Assembly (NCBI RefSeq): GCF_003051105.1
Contig: NZ_QAOO01000002.1
Coordinates: 62,001 to 126,000, forward strand
Direction of reading: 5' to 3'
DNA from: Nitrosomonas nitrosa
Lineage (GTDB): Bacteria > Pseudomonadota > Gammaproteobacteria > Burkholderiales > Nitrosomonadaceae
Length of the DNA: 64,000 bases
Below are positions 17,433 through 27,674 of the stretch, piece by piece. Positions within the stretch are counted from its first letter, which is position 1, and each line of letters opens with the position of its first letter. The notes beneath the pieces were generated by a model, which was given only the letters and a program-made list of their open reading frames with translations, was not told the origin of the DNA and made no database searches. A program made the position numbers and the translations under genes.

Positions 17433-18770
17433 TTATATGGCATCGAGAATGTGTAAAACGGATGTTGCGAGCCAATCCATTTCTTCTTCATTGATGATGT
17501 AGGGTGGCATAAAATAAACTGTGTTGCCGAGAGGGCGAAGCAGAAGTTGTTTTTCGAGCCCAAGCTTAAAGAGCGTATTGGCGAAGTTGTCGTCGCTGTT
17601 GATCACTTCAAATGCCCATATCATGCCGCGGTTACGAAAGTGTTTTACCTTCGGGTGGGTTTGTAAAGGCAGTAATCTTTGATTGAGGTAGTTTGCTTTG
17701 GCGCGGTTGGCTTCGATTACGTTGTTTTGCTCGAATAGATCAAGGGTTGCCAGAGCAGCGCGGCAAGCGAGTGCGTTACCGGTGTGTGAATGCGAATGGA
17801 GAAATGCCCGGGAAGTTTTGTCATGATAAAAAGCTTCGAATACGGCAGGTGTTGTCAGAACGACCGAAAGCGGGAGATAGCCACCGCTTAACCCCTTTGA
17901 CAGGCATAAAAAATCCGGTGTGATATCGGCTTGTTCGCAAGCGAACAGTGTTCCGGTGCGGCCAAAGCCTACCGCGATTTCATCGGCAATCAGATGGACT
18001 TGGTAGTGATGGCAGATTTCTTTGGCGCGCGTCAAGTATATCGGGTGATACATGGCCATACCCGTTGCGCCTTGAACGAGCGGCTCAAGAATCAGTGCGG
18101 CGGTGTGGGTATGGTGTATCGCGAGGTAATTTTCCAACTTCTGCACAGTGTCCAGTGCATAGTCTTCGGCAGATTGACCTGCAGCAGCATTGCGCCAATC
18201 AGGCGATGGCATATGTTCGGTATGGCGCAGCAGCGGTGCATAGGTTTGTTTGAAAATCGCGACATCGGTAACGGATAGCGCGCCCAGTGTTTCACCATGA
18301 TAGCCATTTTGCAGGCTGATGAAATCGGTTTTGCTGGGGTGACCACATTGCTGCCAGTAGTGGAAACTCATTTTTAAGGCAATTTCTACGGCGGAGGCAC
18401 CATCACTGGCATAGAAGCAATGGCCTAAATTACCGGGGGTAAGTTTACTCAGTCGTTCCGACAGTTGGACTACCGGTTCGTGAGTGAAGCCAGCGAGCAT
18501 GACGTGCTCGAGCTTGCTGAGCTGATCATTGAGCGCGTTGTTGATATAGGGATGACAGTGACCAAACAAGTTGACCCACCATGAGCTAATCGTATCAAGA
18601 TAGCGGTTTCCATCGCAATCATATAGCCAGACGCCTTGACCCCTTTGAATAGATACCAGGGGTAGGGTTTCATGCTGTTTCATCTGGGTGCAAGGGTGCC
18701 AAACGACTTGTTGGCTGCGTGCTTGAAGGGGGGGTGATGATTGTGGAATTCCGGAGTTAGTATTAGACAT
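17433..18770 (-). CDS. bioA: Adenosylmethionine-8-amino-7-oxononanoate aminotransferase
   Basis: This 445-residue class III aminotransferase makes 7,8-diaminononanoate from 8-amino-7-oxononanoate with S-adenosylmethionine as amino donor, in biotin synthesis. The N-terminus carries VWHPCTQMKQHE, typical of BioA. The PLP-binding part shows LIADEIAVGFGRTGTLF and the catalytic lysine in LSKGLSGGYLPLS. Length is normal and no other bio gene is in the window. The upstream region (18771 on) is AT-rich and presumably carries its promoter. Confidence 0.92.
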   Translation of the reverse strand: MSNTNSGIPQSSPPLQARSQQVVWHPCTQMKQHETLPLVSIQRGQGVWLYDCDGNRYLDTISSWWVNLFGHCHPYINNALNDQLSKLEHVMLAGFTHEPVVQLSERLSKLTPGNLGHCFYASDGASAVEIALKMSFHYWQQCGHPSKTDFISLQNGYHGETLGALSVTDVAIFKQTYAPLLRHTEHMPSPDWRNAAAGQSAEDYALDTVQKLENYLAIHHTHTAALILEPLVQGATGMAMYHPIYLTRAKEICHHYQVHLIADEIAVGFGRTGTLFACEQADITPDFLCLSKGLSGGYLPLSVVLTTPAVFEAFYHDKTSRAFLHSHSHTGNALACRAALATLDLFEQNNVIEANRAKANYLNQRLLPLQTHPKVKHFRNRGMIWAFEVINSDDNFANTLFKLGLEKQLLLRPLGNTVYFMPPYIINEEEMDWLATSVLHILDAI

Positions 18771-19086
18771 AGTAAATTATTTATTAAATATAATAAGTTA
18801 AGCTCACTAAGTGCTTGGGAAAACACTTTTGGGAAATGACCAAAAATGAAACTTTTTAGGCAAAAAATGGAAAATAAATACGGAATTATTGCATGTAAAT
18901 GAGATTTTCTTGGTTAGGCATGATTGCTAAACTGTGAGCAGAATCTGCTGCACCCATTCTGGTTTATTAAACACAAAGTTACTTTCATTTGCTATGGCAG
19001 AAACTTGCGTATTTACAAGGTTTAACGCAGCTGCCTGGCAGACGGGCCCCCGGTGGGAATTAGAGCATTTTATCCGGGAAGAAATC

Positions 19087-19191
19087 ATGAAAGCTGATTT
19101 TCGGGTTAACCCTGAAGTTTTAGCTCAATTGAAAAATGAAATGATAAAACAAATCTGGCCAGAGCCTGATACTCAAATCTTAAAGCAGTAA
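19087..19191 (+). CDS. Possible small protein (34 aa)
   Basis: An ATG at 19087 preceded by GGGAAGAAATC opens a 34-residue frame, MKADFRVNPEVLAQLKNEM and so on, with a charged helical look. The frame extends upstream to 18934, but the extra part is Cys- and Trp-rich and unlikely. No homologue is recognised. It may be a real small protein or chance. Confidence 0.25.
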   Translation: MKADFRVNPEVLAQLKNEMIKQIWPEPDTQILKQ

Positions 19192-19323
19192 TCTGATCAA
19201 TATTTAATCAATCATAAGCATAATTTCTTTACTGAGATAGGCGAACCATAAGTAAAGAATGGCTTATGATTGATGTGAGCAGTATTTTTTCTTTCATGGC
19301 ATTGCTTATTCTCCATGCCCAAT

Positions 19324-19426
19324 ATGGTTTGCCATGGATCATGACGTATGTTTCTGGGAAGCGCATACCATCATGTAATTAGAACCGTCCACCGCTGTGT
19401 AGGGAAACATAGCTGCCCCCGGTTCT
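19324..19426 (+). repeat. 103-bp structured repeat, copy A (possible structured RNA)
   Basis: This segment aligns with 20877-20979, same length and direction. The 3' half can fold: AGAACCG at 19381-19387 pairs with CGGTTCT at 19420-19426, and an inner stem CTGTGT/ACATAG closes an AGGGAA loop. In copy B the inner stem is CCATGC/GCATGG around the same loop, so paired positions changed together. The copies flank the beta-lactamase-like gene. Confidence 0.6.
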
Positions 19427-19628
19427 GGTTTTTCAATAAAGTTTGCGTATTATCAATCACGCATTACTCAGCCGAAGTAATGCAGCTTCATCATCTCATC
19501 ATCACTGATAGGGCTGCCGTTTGATTTAACTCATATTTAACGCGGGGGTATCGGATAGTCATCCTCACATACTGTTCAGGTGCTAACAAGAACACTTAAA
19601 ACGCCGTTTTTTTGAATTTGTATTTTAA

Positions 19629-20735
19629 TTACTTTAAAACAGATTTTTCTTGCGGTACTGAAATGCTTGGGAATGCGAGAGGTACTTCGTGGTTGAGTAG
19701 GTGCTTCGCGATGTCATCAACACCTCCATTGGTGTATGCATTTACAAGCGCTACAACGCCTACATTCATTTTTGGTAGGAAACCAATAAAGGAACAATAT
19801 CCACCAGTGCCGCCGTTGTGCCAGATCATTTCATTGTCACCGTTTTTCATAATACCCCAACCGAGCCCAATCTCATTGTCACCTACGCCAGTAGGTCGCC
19901 GAGATGTAAGCATTGTGGCGAATGCAGAAGCAAGTGTTGTTTCTCTGATACCAAGTGCCATTTCCAGGAAGGTCAACAAATCGTTTGCTGTCGAGCGTAA
20001 AGCACCTGCACCGGCGAGTGTTGGCAAATCCCAATTTGGAAATGCTTCCAACATCGAGTTATGGCCAGTGGCAAGTCTTGCATTCATCTCAGAAGAAAGG
20101 GTGATACCCGTATCCTTCATACAAAATGGCATGAGAATGCGTTCACGAACTAAGGTTTCGTAGTCAGTATCGGCTCGCCGCGCTAGCACATGACCTAAAA
20201 GTCCATAACCAAGATTGGAGTACTCCCATTGCGACCCGATATCACGCGTCAATTGATAGTCCGAAAGAAAGTGATATAGTTGCTCGACGGAATAGTCGGC
20301 ATACGGATTGTCTGGATTCGCCGGAACAAAGTGATCGGGCATGCAAGGCAGGCCTGACATATGCGTTGCCAGATCCACCAATGTGATTACCTTACCACTT
20401 CGTTGCGGCACAATGATTTCTTTGGGAAGATATTTCGCAATGGGATCAGTAAGCGCAAGCTCAGCACGCTGAACCATATCGGCAAGTAATAACGCCGTGA
20501 AAACCTTAGTGACGGAACCGATTTCAAAAATTGTATTGGCGTCCACTGAACGAGGGTCGTTTGTACCGAAGTGACCATGAGCGATAACGCGGCGACCCTC
20601 CTGTCCGATGATCCCAACAACGATACCAACACCTTGCTTATGATGTTCGATTCGTTCCGAAATGATCTGACAAATTTCTGAGTCTGATGGAAAGCGAAAA
20701 CTGGATGAAGATTGTACTGAGTTAGTAACTGCCAT
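19629..20735 (-). CDS. Serine beta-lactamase/class C-like hydrolase
   Basis: The 368-residue protein has the penicillin-binding/beta-lactamase fold signature: SVTK in FEIGSVTKVFTALLLADM (SxxK), YSN in WEYSNLGYGLLGHVL (YxN) and HNGGTGGY in the third position (HxG instead of KTG). These residues define the beta-lactamase (PF00144) hydrolase/esterase group rather than a proven resistance enzyme. No signal peptide is evident, so it may be cytoplasmic. The gene is flanked on both sides by the 103-bp repeat, suggesting it arrived or duplicated as a module. Confidence 0.85.
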   Translation of the reverse strand: MAVTNSVQSSSSFRFPSDSEICQIISERIEHHKQGVGIVVGIIGQEGRRVIAHGHFGTNDPRSVDANTIFEIGSVTKVFTALLLADMVQRAELALTDPIAKYLPKEIIVPQRSGKVITLVDLATHMSGLPCMPDHFVPANPDNPYADYSVEQLYHFLSDYQLTRDIGSQWEYSNLGYGLLGHVLARRADTDYETLVRERILMPFCMKDTGITLSSEMNARLATGHNSMLEAFPNWDLPTLAGAGALRSTANDLLTFLEMALGIRETTLASAFATMLTSRRPTGVGDNEIGLGWGIMKNGDNEMIWHNGGTGGYCSFIGFLPKMNVGVVALVNAYTNGGVDDIAKHLLNHEVPLAFPSISVPQEKSVLK

Positions 20736-20876
20736 TAAGAGATCTCATAAAATCCCATAAATTTTTCTCAAATTACGTTTAACCCGGTTGATCAGAGTAA
20801 GTAACTCCGAACACTAGCAATTAATTGATTGTGAGCAATTCCAGCTAGTTGCAGTTGCTCACTCTCAAGTCCTTAT

Positions 20877-20979
20877 ATGGTTCTCCATGGACATGGCGCA
20901 TGTTCTGAGATGCGGTAATGCTGCCATGTGCTCAGAATCGTCCACTGCCATGCAGGGAAGCATGGTTGCCCCCGGTTCT
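20877..20979 (+). repeat. 103-bp structured repeat, copy B (possible structured RNA)
   Basis: Second copy of the element at 19324-19426. The 3' part folds with a perfect inner stem CCATGC/GCATGG around an AGGGAA loop and an outer AGAATCG/CGGTTCT stem (one G-U pair). In the 5' part ACATGGC pairs with GCCATGT. The segment lies upstream of the HTH-methylase locus. Confidence 0.6.
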
Positions 20980-21003
20980 TATTTTTTAACGCTTTGCTAA
21001 AAA

Positions 21004-21027
21004 TTGCGCGTTATTTGATACTGGTTA
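21004..21027 (+). repeat. 24-bp direct repeat, left copy
   Basis: Starts TTGCGCGTTATTTGATACTG. It matches 25384-25407 with two differences, in the same direction. The two copies bracket the HTH, methylase and nuclease genes. A weaker relative follows repeat copy A near 19443. Confidence 0.5.
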
Positions 21028-21215
21028 AAGTTTACAGGAATGTCATGTATTGCAGTTTGTTTTTTCACAAACGAGGCCGCGTACATCGACTATACATCAG
21101 CAATTCACAGACAGGATAGTTTTGTTGCAGCAAACCGCTATTTATGCAGCTTCATGTTGCCAGCACCTATTACTGTATGGATAATAGTTTTATTTTCTCG
21201 TTGTGAGTAACTAGA

Positions 21216-21692
21216 ATGCATGGGGTAACTGCTATCCAATTCACTCAAGACCAGACACGCATACTTACAGGCGTGTCAGTTGAGACTGTGCGCCATTGGC
21301 GAAAGGCAATTCCGTATTTATCAACTAAAATGGGAAAGTCTGCACGATTTACCTTTGCCGATCTAGTGGGGTTGGCTGTCACAAACGAATTGGTCAGTTC
21401 GTTTGGTGTCCATATTGCAGCTTTAAGCGTCGGTGTTGATGCGCTTTTCCGATTGTTGGCTGCTAGTAGCACAATTTCACTAGAGGGAGCAATTGTGTTT
21501 GTCACTACCACTAATGCAACTTTGTCTATAGCAGGTACTGAAGATATCAATCAGGTGTTGGCTAAACCTGCGCTAATGATTCCGTTAGCGCCATTGATTG
21601 CTAAAATAAAACAGCATATGTTTCCCTCTGTGTCGGCCTTAAGCCAGGCGGAGTTACCGTTTCCTCCAGAAATTGTTCGGAGCAGAGCGTGA
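21216..21692 (+). CDS. MerR-like helix-turn-helix protein
   Basis: The 158-residue protein starts with an HTH segment, TQDQTRILTGVSVETVRHWRK, followed by a wing-like FTFADLVGLAVTNELV, as in MerR-type DNA-binding domains. The remaining part is hydrophobic and mixed alpha/beta (about residues 60-140) and not recognised. It may regulate the locus or act as a specificity or control protein of the modification system. Its stop overlaps the methylase GTG start by 4 bases (GTGA), so the genes are coupled. Confidence 0.65.
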   Translation: MHGVTAIQFTQDQTRILTGVSVETVRHWRKAIPYLSTKMGKSARFTFADLVGLAVTNELVSSFGVHIAALSVGVDALFRLLAASSTISLEGAIVFVTTTNATLSIAGTEDINQVLAKPALMIPLAPLIAKIKQHMFPSVSALSQAELPFPPEIVRSRA

Positions 21693-24652
21693 GTACCACA
21701 AAGAAGCTTCGGGATGTGTTGGCGGCTACAGGCTATTTTCCAGATGGACAACCTGCGACAGGTTTGCATTTAGGCTTAGATGCGCAAAGTTTGCGCCGTC
21801 GTAGTCGAGAATTTTGTCCAGATGCTCTCTGGCGCAGCCCTTCATTGCTAACCATTTATTTCAAGTTTGAACAAACTACGCCGACTGATGAATTAGTCAG
21901 CCGGTGGCGTAAGGAAGTTTGGAACGAAGGCTTTGCCCCGCTACTATGGGTGGTCTCACCCGAATGCATCGATTTATACAACGGCTTTGGCACACCGACA
22001 AAGGAAGGTGACGCTCAAAAGCATCTGATCAGGCGCTTCAATAACATCCAATCTTCACTAGCAGAAGTGGATGCGTTTGCTGGTCGGTTGGCATTTGAGA
22101 CAGGTCAGTTCTGGGATCAAGTGCCAGTAATTGATCGCAAGACCAGTGTTGATCAAAGGCTATTACGAGATTTGGCGTACCTTGAGCGCGATCTTGTTGC
22201 AGGGAATCTAGCACGTAGTGCAGCACAAGCACTGATTGGACGGGTGATCTTTACTCAGTATCTGATCGATCGTGAAATTGTTAGCGCTGCACAACTGAAG
22301 AAGCTATGCGGTCATACGGAGCTACCACCAATCTTGCGCGATTACACGGCGACAGAACAGCTCTTCAGTTGGCTCAGCAGAACCTTTAATGGCGATATGT
22401 TCCCACCATCTTCTATCAATGATACCCCAGCTATCAATTACCTTGCACGTGTTGCCGATTTTTTGGGTGCTGTTGATCCTGAAAGCGGACAACAAAGCCT
22501 TTTTCCCTATCAATTCGATATAATTCCAGTTGAACTTATTAGCTCGATCTATGAGCAATTCGCTCATTCTGAACCCAAAACTAGCACACGACGTTCGTCT
22601 GCTGAGGCTACCAAAAACGGCGTACACTACACGCGCCTATCTTTAGTTTCGCTAGTACTTGATGAAGTGATGGATGGATTGACAGGTAAAGAGTCAATAC
22701 TGGATTTAACTTGTGGATCAGGTGTTTTTTTAGTTGAAGCTTTACGGCGCTTGGTGCATTTACGCGCAAATAACCAGCCGTTGACTCGGGATTTGATCCG
22801 TTCAACCATGTATGAACAAGTTTACGGTGTTGACATCAGTGAGGCGGCTGTTCGTGTAGCCGCATTTAGTCTTTACCTTGCTGCGCTCGAGCTCGATCCA
22901 GATCCACAGCCACCACATTCATTGAAATTTCAATCGCTTATCGGTAAAACGTTACTCATTGGGGATGCTCTCACCATTGAGATGAGCGATGCTGGCAAAG
23001 CAGTATTGATGACGCAAGCCGGACTTAAACAATTTGATCTCATCGTTGGTAACCCTCCTTGGAGTTTCAAGGGGCAGTCTGGAACTGCAGCACGTCGCAA
23101 GATACTTGTTGATAATGTTCCACGGCAACCACGCGGTATAGGTCTTGATTTTATATTACGTGCGATTGAGTTCTCGCATGAAAAAACTCGCTTTGGGGTA
23201 ATTCTTAGTGCAATGCCGTTTTTCAGCCGAAGCAAGACGGGTATGGCGGCTGTGCAGCATATCATGCATCTTCTTACACCAATTACGCTGGTGAACCTGT
23301 CTAATCTTCGCAGTTGGCTATTCGCGACAGCTGCGATGCCAGCAATTGTGCTGTTCGCGCGGCATCGGTCACAGCCTCCAAATCAAGTAACGGTAGTGCA
23401 AATCCCGTGGACTTCCAGCGGTGCAAGAACACACTCGTTTGAAGTGTCGCCTAGTGACATCATCAAACTTTCAATGGAGAGCATCATTGAACAGCCTATC
23501 CGCCTCAAGGCGGCAGCTGTTGGGCGTCGCAGAGATATAATGTTGCTAGAGGATGTAACTCGAGATCACCTCAATCTTGAGAAAAGATTACTCAATCTCA
23601 ATACACATCTTAGCGTTGGTCTAACCCGTGGCAACAAAGCCAACGAGGCGTTAGAATTGCATGACCTCGAAGTACTTGAGACTAACGACCTCCAACATTT
23701 CAGCATTCCTAAGAATCTTCCACTTTGGGGAACTGCGAAAGCGGAACGTGCACGTTCTCGAGGCACTTATCGATCACCGTTATTAATTGTAAAAGAGGCG
23801 TTCAACGAGGTGCCGCGTGTCATTGCTGCAGTTGCTGATCGAGACCTTGTATTTACAAATGCTCTTTTTGGCGCCTCATTTCCTGTTAACTGCCGTGCAT
23901 CAGCTCATTTACTTGCTGCAATTTTGAGTTCATCGTTCGCTACTTGGTATTTTTTGATGTCATCATCAGAATTCGGAATCAAAATCGAACGACTTACTCG
24001 GTTTGATGTGGTGCAACTACCGACACCTGATCTGAAACAAGCTGTTCTGTCGGATGCTGGTAAGCGAATTCTACAGATAGAAAAAAAGCTACAGCAACAA
24101 ATAGCCTCAGAACAAGACTGGCGCGCTCTGGATGAAGCAGTATTTGACCTGTATAGCCTTGATGAAGAAGATCGTGTAGTCGTCCGTGATGGCTTGCTTC
24201 GCGCTAGTTTGAGATGGCAAACAGGCAGAGAAAAATCAGAAGATGATGCCGATGTTCATATCGATATCGCTCGATATGCAGAAGTTTTCTTGAGTGTGAT
24301 TGGCGGTTGGCTTTCAGCTCGTAATAAACGGCATATGCGTGCTGAAATTTTCAAGTTACCACGAGGTTCTGTACTCAGAATTGTTCGTTTTGTTCTCGAA
24401 GATGGTCCGGGCAATGTAAGTATAGAAGTGGTAACGCCCGAAGGTGAGTTGAATAGCATCCTTGCTTGCATTGGTAAGCGTATGAAGGTCAAGCTTGCTA
24501 CCGCACTCAGCGGCAATCGTGAACTGCGTATTCATGGGCGAAATGAAGTCATAATCATTAAACCAGCAGCAAAGCGTTATTGGATGGGAGTTGTTGCACT
24601 AGAGGATGCAGATGCTGTAGTAGCGGAAAGCTTCAAAGGAGGCAATGCTTGA
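21689..24652 (+). CDS. Large N6-adenine DNA methyltransferase (Eco57I/type I M-like)
   Basis: This 987-residue protein carries the adenine methylase motifs: motif I DLTCGSGVFLVEALRRL at about residue 341, and motif IV FDLIVGNPPWSFKG at about residue 450 (NPPW). The N-terminal 300 residues are not clearly assignable. They resemble the front part of large type IIG-like or HsdM-like enzymes. After the catalytic core, residues about 600-830 look like a target-recognition region, and the last about 130 residues form a separate domain. The start is GTG at 21689, overlapping the HTH gene. The stop overlaps the nuclease start, again by 4 bases. DNA methylation of adenine is secure; the recognition role is inferred. 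Confidence 0.82.
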   Translation: MSTTKKLRDVLAATGYFPDGQPATGLHLGLDAQSLRRRSREFCPDALWRSPSLLTIYFKFEQTTPTDELVSRWRKEVWNEGFAPLLWVVSPECIDLYNGFGTPTKEGDAQKHLIRRFNNIQSSLAEVDAFAGRLAFETGQFWDQVPVIDRKTSVDQRLLRDLAYLERDLVAGNLARSAAQALIGRVIFTQYLIDREIVSAAQLKKLCGHTELPPILRDYTATEQLFSWLSRTFNGDMFPPSSINDTPAINYLARVADFLGAVDPESGQQSLFPYQFDIIPVELISSIYEQFAHSEPKTSTRRSSAEATKNGVHYTRLSLVSLVLDEVMDGLTGKESILDLTCGSGVFLVEALRRLVHLRANNQPLTRDLIRSTMYEQVYGVDISEAAVRVAAFSLYLAALELDPDPQPPHSLKFQSLIGKTLLIGDALTIEMSDAGKAVLMTQAGLKQFDLIVGNPPWSFKGQSGTAARRKILVDNVPRQPRGIGLDFILRAIEFSHEKTRFGVILSAMPFFSRSKTGMAAVQHIMHLLTPITLVNLSNLRSWLFATAAMPAIVLFARHRSQPPNQVTVVQIPWTSSGARTHSFEVSPSDIIKLSMESIIEQPIRLKAAAVGRRRDIMLLEDVTRDHLNLEKRLLNLNTHLSVGLTRGNKANEALELHDLEVLETNDLQHFSIPKNLPLWGTAKAERARSRGTYRSPLLIVKEAFNEVPRVIAAVADRDLVFTNALFGASFPVNCRASAHLLAAILSSSFATWYFLMSSSEFGIKIERLTRFDVVQLPTPDLKQAVLSDAGKRILQIEKKLQQQIASEQDWRALDEAVFDLYSLDEEDRVVVRDGLLRASLRWQTGREKSEDDADVHIDIARYAEVFLSVIGGWLSARNKRHMRAEIFKLPRGSVLRIVRFVLEDGPGNVSIEVVTPEGELNSILACIGKRMKVKLATALSGNRELRIHGRNEVIIIKPAAKRYWMGVVALEDADAVVAESFKGGNA

Positions 24653-25326
24653 GAATCCCTTATGAAGTTCCTGCTTCCTTGGGTAAAGAATTCATCGAGC
24701 TAGAGCCGGAGATTGTCGCTGCCATTTTGCGCACACTGATTGCTGGGTGGCAGCGTGCATGTAACTTTAACGATGTTAACGCGCAAGCAGGTGAGGTTTT
24801 AATGACGGAGCGCTTGCGTGACGGAATGCGCAGCGACCTGAAGACAAAAGGGCATCCTTGGGGAAAAAAGCTGGTAGTGTTGCCAGGAACTGAATCACGA
24901 TCCAGTAGTGCTGTTGTGATACCTGATGGTCGAACCGATATACCGTTGATGCTGTTCGAAGTGTTCTTGAGAACACAAGAACACGATCCTCACGCGATCA
25001 TCGAATGCAAGCGCATTGATGGCGCGAATAAGCATTTGTGTCGCGAGTATGTAATAGAAGGTATTGACAGGTTTCGTACTGGAAAATACGGGCGGAGCCA
25101 TGCGTTAGGCTTCATGGTGGGTTATGTACTTACTAGCACTGTAGAAGCAGCGGCAGATGGTATTAATGCATACTTGAAGCACGTTTCTCGTAATGCAGAG
25201 CGTCTAGAGCCTGCAGATTTATGTGAGAAAATGCTAAGTTGGGTAAGTCAGCATGCACGAACAACTTCGCTAACCTCAGTCCGCCTGCATCATGCATTTC
25301 TCAAATTTTCTGATGACGTTGCTTGA
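24649..25326 (+). CDS. PD-(D/E)XK nuclease-like protein
   Basis: The preferred start is TTG at 24649, preceded by AAAGGAGG and overlapping the methylase stop in TTGA, giving 225 residues. An ATG-initiated frame from 24580 would lie inside the methylase. The middle shows GRTDIPLMLFEVF followed by HAIIECKRID, the D…(D/E)XK signature of restriction-type nucleases (Asp near residue 94, ECK near residue 116). The rest is helical. With an adenine methylase directly upstream it is probably the restriction partner. No helicase or specificity subunit is present, so this is not a normal type I system. Confidence 0.72.
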   Translation: MRIPYEVPASLGKEFIELEPEIVAAILRTLIAGWQRACNFNDVNAQAGEVLMTERLRDGMRSDLKTKGHPWGKKLVVLPGTESRSSSAVVIPDGRTDIPLMLFEVFLRTQEHDPHAIIECKRIDGANKHLCREYVIEGIDRFRTGKYGRSHALGFMVGYVLTSTVEAAADGINAYLKHVSRNAERLEPADLCEKMLSWVSQHARTTSLTSVRLHHAFLKFSDDVA

Positions 25327-25383
25327 TAAACTAGAAAAACGACAATGTTAGTCTTCATCAAATTTTTATTGATACCTTTAAAT

Positions 25384-25407
25384 TTGCGCTTTATTTGATA
25401 CTGATTA
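25384..25407 (+). repeat. 24-bp direct repeat, right copy
   Basis: Starts TTGCGCTTTATTTGATACTG. Matches 21004-21027 with two differences, in the same direction. It lies 57 bases after the nuclease stop, at the apparent junction with core DNA. Confidence 0.5.
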
Positions 25408-25553
25408 ACTGCCCACTTTTATCTGTTTCGCAGGCTCAGTATTTTTTATTCCGTTTTTTCTTTCTTAATCATTCCACTTTTATTTCCCTTCTTACAGTGC
25501 TGACAAATTTTTATTGTTCATTGACTTGAAATTCCTTCTCATAGATCCTATTA

Positions 25554-25580
25554 TTAGCACTCGTCGGCGATGAGTGCTAA
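25554..25580 (+). promoter_or_regulatory. CIRCE operator (HrcA-binding)
   Basis: TTAGCACTC, 9-base spacer, GAGTGCTAA: a perfect match to the CIRCE consensus. It is bound by the repressor HrcA and controls groESL. hrcA is not in the window. Confidence 0.95.
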
Positions 25581-25683
25581 CACTGTTTATGTAATCGCCA
25601 ACATCTCTGCAGGGCTTTCCTGTGTCCAGGTCAACATTATTTATTGATGTTCATGTTTTTAATCATTCTTAGGAGATACAACT

Positions 25684-25974
25684 ATGAATATTCGCCCCTT
25701 ATATGACCGTGTTATTGTCAAGCGGCTGGAGGAAGAACGCAAGACAGCTTCTGGAATCGTGATTCCCGATACGGCTGCTGAGAAGCCGGATCAAGGTGAG
25801 ATCATCGCTGTTGGCAAAGGTAAAGTGGGTGATGATGGAAAAATTCGCGCTCTGGAAGTGAAAGTGGGCGATAAGGTGCTGTTTGGAAAATACGCTGGCC
25901 AGACCGTTAAGATCAAAGGTGAAGAATACCTCGTAATGCGCGAAGAAGACATCATGGGCGTGATCGAAGGCTAA
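25684..25974 (+). CDS. groS: Co-chaperonin GroES
   Basis: The 96-residue protein is the lid of the GroEL folding chamber. It begins [18 protein letters not shown], and the mobile loop region [17 protein letters not shown] is intact, as is the C-terminal end [16 protein letters not shown] good AGGAGA site precedes the ATG. groEL follows after 56 bases, and both are under the CIRCE operator upstream. Confidence 0.98.
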   Translation: MNIRPLYDRVIVKRLEEERKTASGIVIPDTAAEKPDQGEIIAVGKGKVGDDGKIRALEVKVGDKVLFGKYAGQTVKIKGEEYLVMREEDIMGVIEG

Positions 25975-26015
25975 TTGGATTCGAGATAACAGGAAATTAG
26001 AAAAAATTATTGTAA

Positions 26016-27674
<1,659 letters not shown>

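Larger units (their letters stand above)
18771..19628. other. 858-bp region between bioA and the beta-lactamase-like gene
   Basis: The stretch has no strong gene. It contains the bioA promoter area, a possible 34-codon ORF (19087-19191) and the 103-bp structured repeat copy A (19324-19426). A small inverted repeat, CTTATGATTGAT/ATCAATCATAAG, lies at about 19206-19274. Base use differs from the flanking core genes, which suits accessory DNA. Confidence 0.5.
20736..21215. other. 480-bp region between the hydrolase and the HTH-methylase locus
   Basis: No gene is supported. It contains repeat copy B (20877-20979), a 24-bp sequence at 21004-21027 that recurs at 25384-25407, and the presumed promoters of the divergent hydrolase and HTH genes. 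A 63-codon frame at 20928-21119 overlaps the repeat and is not protein-like. Confidence 0.5.
25327..25683. other. 357-bp region upstream of groES
   Basis: The first part holds the right-hand 24-bp repeat (25384-25407), marking the edge of accessory DNA. The second part carries the heat-shock control region: CTTGAAA at 25525-25531, which resembles a sigma-32 -35 box, and the CIRCE operator at 25554-25580. An AGGAGA ribosome-binding site lies just before 25684. Confidence 0.6.

Noticed and set aside
19612-20163. 183-codon plus-strand frame inside the beta-lactamase-like gene
   Set aside because: The opposite strand carries the SxxK, YxN and HxG motifs. This frame is low-complexity and antisense.
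19629-20735. Beta-lactamase-like protein as an antibiotic resistance gene
   Set aside because: Its motifs fit the broad PF00144 hydrolase group. It has HxG instead of KTG and no evident signal peptide, so resistance is not supported.
19324-20979. 103-bp repeats as integron attC sites
   Set aside because: They fold and flank genes, but no GTTRRRY-type core site or its complement is found at the ends, and no integrase is in the window.
20928-21119. 63-codon plus-strand frame
   Set aside because: It overlaps the structured repeat and the 24-bp repeat and shows no family signature.
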